NCBI RefSeq assembly: GCF_042453785.1
Contig: NC_091677.1
Coordinates: 27,033,501 to 27,097,500, forward strand
Direction of reading: 5' to 3'
DNA from: Malus domestica
Taxonomy: Eukaryota; Streptophyta; Magnoliopsida; Rosales; Rosaceae
DNA length: 64,000 bases
Shown in pieces: positions 57,483 through 64,000 of the stretch. The notes beneath the pieces were generated by a model, which worked only from the letters and a program-made list of their open reading frames with translations, did not search any database and was not told where the DNA came from. A program made the position numbers and the translations under genes. Numbering within the stretch: the first letter of the stretch is position 1; the number at the start of each line of letters is the position of its first letter.

Positions 57483-58149
57483 TCCAGCAGCTCATGAGGC
57501 CTGCAACCTCTTCATTTCTCTCAATCACCGGCCTAACTCGCATCGTGTCCAAAAGCCTAAAAGGACATGAGCCATGTGACTCGCCTAGTACTGCGCCCCA
57601 GCGCCACAATCCGCAGCCCCAGCCTCACAAGCTGCCCTTGGTTCTAGCCAAGTCAAGCAACTTAAAGCAGTGGTCCCTACCATAATACCTCATCGGCCCA
57701 TGCCGAGCTGACTCCTGGCCCATGCCAGCCGACGTGCCGCACCACCCCGACGGCTGCCCCGCGGTAGCACCATCCAAGAAGAAGACAAGGAAAATTAATT
57801 TTTTCTTACCTCAGTGTGGCACGAAGAAGACAAAGAAAGCAACGAAAGACGGTCATTCGCACAGGCAAGATGTAAAAGATTGCTAGAGGAGGGGGAACAA
57901 ATATCCTCTAAGCTATATCTCTCTTGTAGGGTAGAATAAATCACTCTCCAAAGTTAATTTAATAACCCACTTAAGGTGGACTTAAATAGGCTTTGAGAGA
58001 AATTTATTTCCTTTTCCTAGAAGGATCTAATTTCCTATTAAAGAGAGAATCTACATCAAAATAGGAAGCAGCCCTAAGTTTCCTAAAGCAAGAAGATCTA
58101 TACACCTGCTGCCCTTTTCTGTGAGCAGCCTAACAGGTGTGGGGGCATT

Positions 58150-60573
58150 TGTGGAGCCAAAAATATTCTCAAGGCGACACGTGGATTTTTGGACAAAAGG
58201 ACAAAAATACCCTTGCAGTACAACGAGGTTCCTACGCACAAGCAGCGGGCAACCCCCTTTCAACCAAGACAGAAGTACCCAAAATAGGTAACAATTCAAA
58301 GTCCATCTCATCAAATCCTTTCTACAAGGTAATTCCCAAACACATTCCTTTTAAATTATATTAATTGGCTAATTAATGGGTTTATTGCCTAATTAACCCA
58401 TTAATTGTCAATTAAACCATCCATTATATCCAAATAACCACAAAATACATCCAATTCAACCCAAAAACACCACATGGCCGGCTATTGATAGACGCATATT
58501 TATGCGACTTAGTTAACTAGTTTTCTTGCATTTACGTTATTAGTTCTTAGTTATTTTAGTACTTTAAGCTATTTTCGTGTGTTTGTAGGTCCAAAGGGCT
58601 AAGGTAGCAAGAAAGTGCATTTTGGTGCATTTTGGAGCAGTTTTGAGCTTGGAATGGATTACATATGATATGAGCAAGATGGATGGACGAATTTGAAGTC
58701 AAATGAGGATAGAAACATGCTAAAAATGTGGTGAAACAAATACAAAGTGCAAGAAGAGATAAATTTCTAGAAGGATTGGCCAAAACTTCACTAAAAACCA
58801 TGCATACCTCATAAAATTCATCAATGCCGTGGCCTTCCCTTTGTTTCACTTCCACCAGATTTTTTAGTGATGATGCAATGCCTATCTCACCATGACATGT
58901 GAGTGGATGATGCAATGCTTAAATCACCATGACATGTGAGTGGATGATGCAATGCTTAAATCACCATGACATGTGAATGGATGACTCAATACCTAACCCA
59001 CCAACAATTCCCACTCTTTGCCATGCTCACCTACTCAATTCCACCAAAATTTTGTGTTAAACAAGTCCATCCTTTTCCTATAAATACCATGGTAGCAACC
59101 TCATTCAAATCATCAAAAAATTAACCATTCTCCAAGCCTTTCCTTGCCTCTCCTACATATCTAAACCCCTTCCCATCCATTCCTCAAAATAACCAACCCT
59201 TCAACATCATTCCAACCTTGTTGTTGCGGCAAAGAGAAGGAGAAAAGTCCTTGGACGCGCTTGCTATCCAACATGGATCGTTGGAACGTTTAGGTGCTTT
59301 CTTTCCTTTGTTTTTCAATGTTTAAATTTGTTTATCTTTGTTTTGTAATAATGAGGAACTAAAACCCCCTTAGCTAGGGGGGAATTCGAAACACATGTCC
59401 TTGCTTGCAATATGATTTAATTACTTTTAATTGCGTTTCATAAGTTATGAATTCAATTTACTTATCCGTTCGTATAAAAACTGATTTATGTATGTTGATT
59501 GAGGGTCGACACTTAGTTTGCATGCATGAATTTGATGCTAGAATATAAGGGAGTTTCACCTAATTGTCATGAACTTATATTCACAAGTAGTGAAGGTTGC
59601 TAGTCACAATCGCGTTAAGTAAAATCTTGGCAAGAGTAACATGCGTATTCCATAGTTATGAATGCCTCGTCAATGCTTATGATTTTCATAGAACTTAATG
59701 ATTCTTGCTTGTATCTCTATTATGCAATTCATGTAGGGAACTTGTGAAGAATGCTTTGGGTTGTCGTATGCAATCATCCAACTCAATAAAAGTAGGAAAA
59801 TCTGAGGGTTAATTTAAGCGTACCTAATTAACTTGGGGCATTGAGAATTAATAAGTTATTGAAATGCAATTGGAAATCATTTTGTATGCAAGCGAGACAT
59901 GTGTGGAGAAGAACCCCTTAGCTAGCCTTCCATCCATTTATTTAAACCAAATTCATTTTAAAACTTGTTTTGTTTTCCAAAGTTTATGTTTTGTTTCTAA
60001 ATTCATCAAATCCAAATCCCCCTTTACTTTTAAAGTCTTTTATTTACATTTATAACTTTGTTTTTATGTTTTTTGAGAGGATTTAGCAAGCCCTCCTAAT
60101 CCCCGGCCTAGAACGATACCCTACTTACACCTATACTACAATTGTCAAAAAGAGGGTTTAATTTGTGTGTCAAGTAATTCTCACACCAGCTATCCCCATT
60201 CAAAACCTAATCCACCTCCCTTTTCCTAACCTTTTTCACTTTTCTCCATTTTATTATCCCATTTATACAAATAATCAATTTTGTAACTCCTAATTAAACC
60301 TAAATTAAACCCAAAAAACCCTAGCCACCTCCTATCCCTATAAATATACTCTCATTCTCACCAAAAAAAGCCAATTCCAACACTTTGGCAAAAATCCAAA
60401 ATACTCTAAACATTATTTCTCTCTAAAATTCTAACTTTGGCATCAGAGGTTCTTCGGCCAAAGCCCCCCCATTCATCGTGGGCGCGTGAGGCTTTTGGCC
60501 TTAACCTAAGGTGCTAGTTGTTTTGTAGGTGCAAAATCTTCCAAGATTGAGGAGGAGAAAATTTGCATCCACA
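58150..60573 (+). repeat. 3' LTR of inner gypsy element, split by a solo LTR
   Basis: 58150-58485 and 60194-60573 together align with 51193-51910. The break falls at gctat, duplicated on both sides of the insertion 58486-60188. The joined LTR is 716 bases. Confidence 0.95.
58486..60188 (+). mobile_element. Solo LTR of the Athila-like superfamily
   Basis: Begins tgatagacgcatatttatgc and ends ctcacacca, 1,703 bases, with the target duplication gctat at 58481-58485 and 60189-60193. The first about 130 bases and the last about 600 bases are clearly related to the outer Athila LTR (tttatgcgacttagtta, ggtgcattttggagca, cccggcctagaacgat...), while the middle differs. No internal domain is present, so it is a solo LTR left by LTR-LTR recombination. 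Confidence 0.95.
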
Positions 60574-60659
60574 TAAGTGTATTGACCTACAACCACAAAC
60601 ATCATAGCTGCCATGTGATGACAAAAAATGTGTTGATTGCTAGCTAAAATAATGAAGAT

Positions 60660-60950
60660 GAACAAGGCACATGGAAGACACATGGATAGCACACACACAA
60701 CAAGAAAGGCACGACATGGACAGTTGGCATGGGCAGAAAATGGGTGGATTGTTGGCTGAAATAATGAAGAACATGTGTGTGCAAATGCAAAGGAAAAACA
60801 CACACACATGGGCAAAGGAAAGACACACACATGGGCAAAGAGAAACACACGGCATGGACAGCTTGGAGGGCAGAAAATGGGTGGATTTGTGGCTGAAATG
60901 ATGAAGAACATGTGTGTGCATTTGTAAAGGGAAACATGGACAACCACATT
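60660..60950. repeat. Short tandem cassette in outer Athila LTR
   Basis: Units containing gaaaaacacacacacatggg and gaagaacatgtgtgtgca recur (about 60768 and 60902 for the latter). This is the inverse-orientation equivalent of the cassette at 38555-38830, tying the nested LTR in the copia element to this family. Confidence 0.8.
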
Positions 60951-60999
60951 CACACATTCATTCCCACATTCACTTACACAAATCAGCCATTTTTCCCTT

Positions 61000-61460
61000 C
61001 CCCTTGCCGTGACCTACACGTTCATCCGCCCACTACACCCATTACATCCATTCATTACCACAACACTCACCCACTACACCCACTACATCCACTGATTACC
61101 ACAACACTCACCTACTACACCCATTACATCCACTAATTACAACTCCATACACTCCTCTCCCTAGCCTATAAATACATCCATCCTTCACCATAATTTGGGG
61201 AATCCATCCAAGAAGCTACATTCACAAACACTTTCATCTCTTTCCTTGCCATGACCTCCAATAATTCACCTAGCCATACTACATCTCACCAATCCATACA
61301 CTTTCATCTCTTTGCCGTGACCTCCATCCATTCATCTAGCCATACTACATCTCACCAATCTATACACTTACACTTTCATTCCTTGGCTGTGAGCACTATC
61401 CATTTCATCCATTTATTCCCACAATTCACAAACCATTCTACACATCCATAAATCCCAAAA
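61000..61460. repeat. cccactacatcc minisatellite-like stretch in LTR
   Basis: Words such as actacacccattacatccat and attaccacaacactcacc recur three times between about 61028 and 61140, followed by two copies of agccatactacatctcacca at 61270 and 61340. Located inside the outer Athila LTR, with no coding meaning. Confidence 0.8.
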
Positions 61461-62694
61461 CACAATTCCATACATTCCCTTCCCTTGGCCGAGACATTCA
61501 CCAATCCTAAATACATTCATAACCTTTCCATATATCCATACACATCCTTAGACACTTGTGCTGCAACAAGGTGGTGAAAACGAAGGTCCTTGGCGTTTCA
61601 AGCTTGAAACTTTGGAGCATTTTAGGTGTACTTTGTTCTTGCTTTCAATGTCTACTTTGTTATTTTCTGATTTTGTTGCAATTATGAGTAGCTAAACCCC
61701 TATTTAGTCAGGGGGAAGTTTGAAGCCATGAACATGCTTGAGATATGAATTGATTTCTTCCAATTGTGATTTGATAAGTTGTGATTGCAATTCAATTATC
61801 TATTTTATTCATAACTGATTCTTGTATGTTTATTAAGGATGCATACTTAGTTTTCATGCATGAATTAGATGCTAGAATATAAATGAGTTTCACCTAATCG
61901 TTACAAGTTTATATTCATGAGTAGTGAAGGTTGTTTATCACAATCTCGTTAATTGAATTCTTGGCAAACGTATCCTGCATTCATAGTTACAATTGCCTCA
62001 TCAACACTTATGATTTTCACTAAACGTAATGATCTCTGATTGTATCTCTATTATGCATTCATATAGGGGACTTTTAGATAATGATTTGGGTTGTCGCATG
62101 CATTAATCCAATTCAATGAGTAAAGGAAAATTTGAGGGTTAATTTGTGCATCACGGTTAATCTGGGGTGTTAAGCATCATAGTTTATTGAAAAGCAATTG
62201 GAAATCAATTCATGTACAAGTGTGTCATGTGTGAAGAACGGACCTCTAGCTAATCCATCCATTTCTTAAATTCACTTTACAATCTGTCTAATTTTATAAG
62301 TTGTTTGTTTGTTTTGAATTCGTTAGAACCAAAATCCCCCTTTTACTTTGTTGTTTCAAAGTGTTAAATTTCTATTTCGTTAGTGTTTTTGAGTGTTTTG
62401 ATTCAAACCAATACACTAAATTCATCCAAAGTTGTGTTAGAGTCAAATCTGCCCAGTAAGTGTTTTTAGGCAATTTTGAGTGTATTTAAATTGTTTTGCG
62501 TCTTTAGAATCTATTTTGAGTCCCTTGAGTCTATTCAAACGTTTTTTACTTTGTTTTTATGTTTTTGAGTAAGTTTAGAGGTTTTAGCAAGCCCTCTTGA
62601 TCCCTGGTTTAGAACGATCCCTACTTGCATTTATATTACAATTTGACAACAAGAGGGTTTAATTTAAGTGCTTAACTTTCATGGCACCAAATTT

Positions 62695-62714
62695 TGACGT
62701 CGTTGCCGGGGATT
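62695..62714 (+). other. Primer-binding site of Athila-like element
   Basis: tgacgtcgttgccggggatt follows the LTR end after a five-base gap. The right part is identical to the common gypsy site matching tRNA-Asp; g-to-a and c-to-t changes at the third and sixth positions look like cytosine deamination. Confidence 0.65.
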
Positions 62715-62812
62715 AGCAATTTTGCTAATCCCTTGTTATTTCTTTTTGTTTATTTTCATGTGTTTTTGTTCCTAGTTGATGACTTTACTTGTTTTCTTGT
62801 TTTAGGTGGTTT

Positions 62813-63999
62813 ATGACTCGAAGTTCTCAACCTATTCATAAGCACATCCGTGACTTTGACGACGATTTTGAACAAACTTTGAGACGAGCAAGGAATCAAC
62901 AAGAACCCCAACCATATCAACCTGCACCAGATCTTGGAGAAGACAAAGTAGAAGAGCAAGAGGAGCCCACGGCACAGGTTGTAGAGGAAGATCCCAACAT
63001 GGCAGCGGACAATCGAACAATCAAGGAGCTTTCCGCTTCAGGACGGACGAGTTCGAATTGAAATCAAGTTTGTTGCATCACATTCCTAAGTTCCACGGGA
63101 TGTCCATGGAAGATCCTAATAGACACTTGAAAGAGATTGAGGTTGTTTGCTCGAGTATGACCCCTGTGAACGTTGATGGGAGCATTCTGAAAATGAAGGC
63201 TTTTCCCTTTTCTCTCTTAGAAAAGGCTAAAGATTGGTTGTATGAGCTAGCCCCCGGAACTGTCACATCATGGGACAGTATGAAACGGGCATTTTTGGAG
63301 AAGTTTTTCCCAACTTCTCGAGTCATTCTACTACGCAAAAAGATTAGTGGCATTCAGCAAAACCAAGGTGAATCATTTCTCACTTATTATGAGCGTTTTA
63401 AAACCCTTGTTGCTTCATGTCCACAGCACCAGATGAATGATGAGCTTCTTATTCAATATTTCTATGAAGGGCTTCTACCAATCGAACGCCAAATGCTAGA
63501 CACCTCAGTGGGAGGAGCTTTGGTGGACAAAACACCCATGGCTGCCAGGACTTTAATTGCTAACCGAGCATTGAATGCTCAACAATATGAATGCGTTGGT
63601 CAAAGGGACACCCCACGGCAGCAAGTGAATGAGGTAAGTTCCACATCCGACATTCAATCGCAATTAGCTAATCTTACTTCCATTGTGTCTCAGATGGCCG
63701 AAGGAATGAGGATGAAAGAACCAAGTGTATGTGGTGTGTGTTCTATCCAAGGACAAGCCTCTGAAAAATGCCCGCAATTGATTGAAAATTGTGGATGGGA
63801 AAGTGCCAATGCAATTGGATTTCAAGGCCAAAACCAGCCAAGGAACGATCCATATTCTAATACGTACAATCCAGGTTGGAGTGACCATCCAAATTTCAGG
63901 TGGAGGGAGCCCCAACAACCCCAATAACAAGGAGGCTTTAGGCAGCAACCTCTGGGCTTCTATACCAAGCAATACGCACCAACACAAGCCCCACAACAA
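62813..63999 (+). pseudogene. gag of Athila-like element, frameshifted
   Basis: Frame 1 starts MTRSSQPIHKHIRDFDDDFE and ends in a stop at 63059-63061 after IKELSASG. From about 63043 another frame continues FELKSSLLHHIPKFHGMSME, then the capsid core with AFLEKFFPTSRVILLRKKIS, a zinc-knuckle remnant CGVCSIQGQASEKCPQL and YSNTYNPGWSDHPNFRW, characteristic of Athila gag. A TAA at 63925-63927 interrupts the frame, which then continues in phase to the window edge. At least one frameshift or small deletion and one nonsense change disable it. Confidence 0.88.
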
Positions 64000-64000
64000 C

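Larger units (their letters stand above)
51193..60573 (+). mobile_element. Complete but internally deleted gypsy element nested in the Athila LTR
   Basis: LTRs 51193-51910 (718 bases) and 58150-60573 (716 bases once the nested insertion and one gctat copy are removed) start tgtggagcc and end tgcatccaca. The target duplication is perfect: taagt at 51188-51192 and 60574-60578. A leader ttggtgctttcattgagag follows the 5' LTR, and a purine-rich ggtgtggggg precedes the 3' LTR. The interior has gag, then only short RNase H and integrase C-terminal remnants, then a region open on the opposite strand. Most of pol is missing, so the copy is non-autonomous. Confidence 0.93.
50952..64000 (+). mobile_element. 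Athila-like Ty3/gypsy element (5' LTR, PBS, gag), split by a nested element; 3' end outside window
   Basis: The 5' LTR begins tgataggagcatatttatgc at 50952, is interrupted after 51192, resumes at 60574 (counting the duplicated taagt once) and ends ggcacca at 62689, so its own length is about 2.35 kb. A primer-binding-site-like tgacgtcgttgccggggatt (62695-62714) follows; it differs from the usual gypsy site complementary to tRNA-Asp by changes near its start. Gag follows at 62813. The long LTR and the gag sequence place it in the Athila branch. The right LTR lies beyond base 64000. Confidence 0.85.

Noticed and set aside
60501..60957. Minus-strand Cys-rich ORFs in the outer Athila LTR
   Set aside because: Same low-complexity cassette as at 38555, in opposite orientation; not a gene.

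Overview
The window is nuclear DNA of a flowering plant, almost certainly a eudicot. It is AT-rich, its genes are split by GT-AG introns, and it is dense with LTR retrotransposons, MITEs and tRNA-derived SINEs. It holds a CYP716-family cytochrome P450 and a plant-type MAPKKK-like kinase. The style of the repeats and of the P450 recalls woody Rosaceae (apple/pear group), but that is an impression and was not tested.

Layout. 1-6785: a decayed Ty3/gypsy element (gag, protease, RT, two RNase H domains, integrase) with many stops. 8130-12177 (+): a three-exon CYP716 P450 of 485 residues with a tandemly duplicated promoter segment. 13572-14549 (+): an intronless MAPKKK17/18/20-like kinase with several substituted catalytic motifs. 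17094-21094 (-): a five-exon gene for a basic/coiled-coil protein ending in a DLNLP (EAR-type) motif. 22895-27514 (+): a five-exon gene for organellar (probably mitochondrial) ribosomal protein uS15 with a long repeat-bearing N-terminal extension. 27967-29715 (-): an intronless F-box/LRR gene, convergent with the uS15 gene. 29716-34799: gene-free, with a MULE-type MITE. 34800-41607: a Ty1/copia element with nearly identical LTRs, a broken polyprotein frame, and a 2.1-kb LTR-like insertion nested in its integrase. 41635-42147: an orphan patatin-like fragment. 42612-43862 (-): a secreted proline-rich (extensin-like) protein. 45673-46086 (+): a small unrecognised ORF. 49800-50070: the end of a probable CACTA transposon. 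50952-64000: a nested pile of gypsy elements. The 5' LTR and gag of an Athila-like element are split by a second complete gypsy element (51193-60573, target duplication taagt), and that element's 3' LTR is itself split by a solo LTR (58486-60188, target duplication gctat).

The host genes (P450, kinase, EAR protein, uS15, F-box/LRR, proline-rich protein) look like unrelated single-copy neighbours, with no sign of a shared pathway. The main biological interest lies in the kinase's lost motifs, the repeated helix motif in the uS15 extension together with its unusual splice sites, the antisense reading region carried inside the inner gypsy element, and the datable order of insertions. I found no CRISPR arrays and no rRNA or tRNA genes. 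Exon boundaries were placed by eye from reading frame and splice consensus, without transcript evidence.
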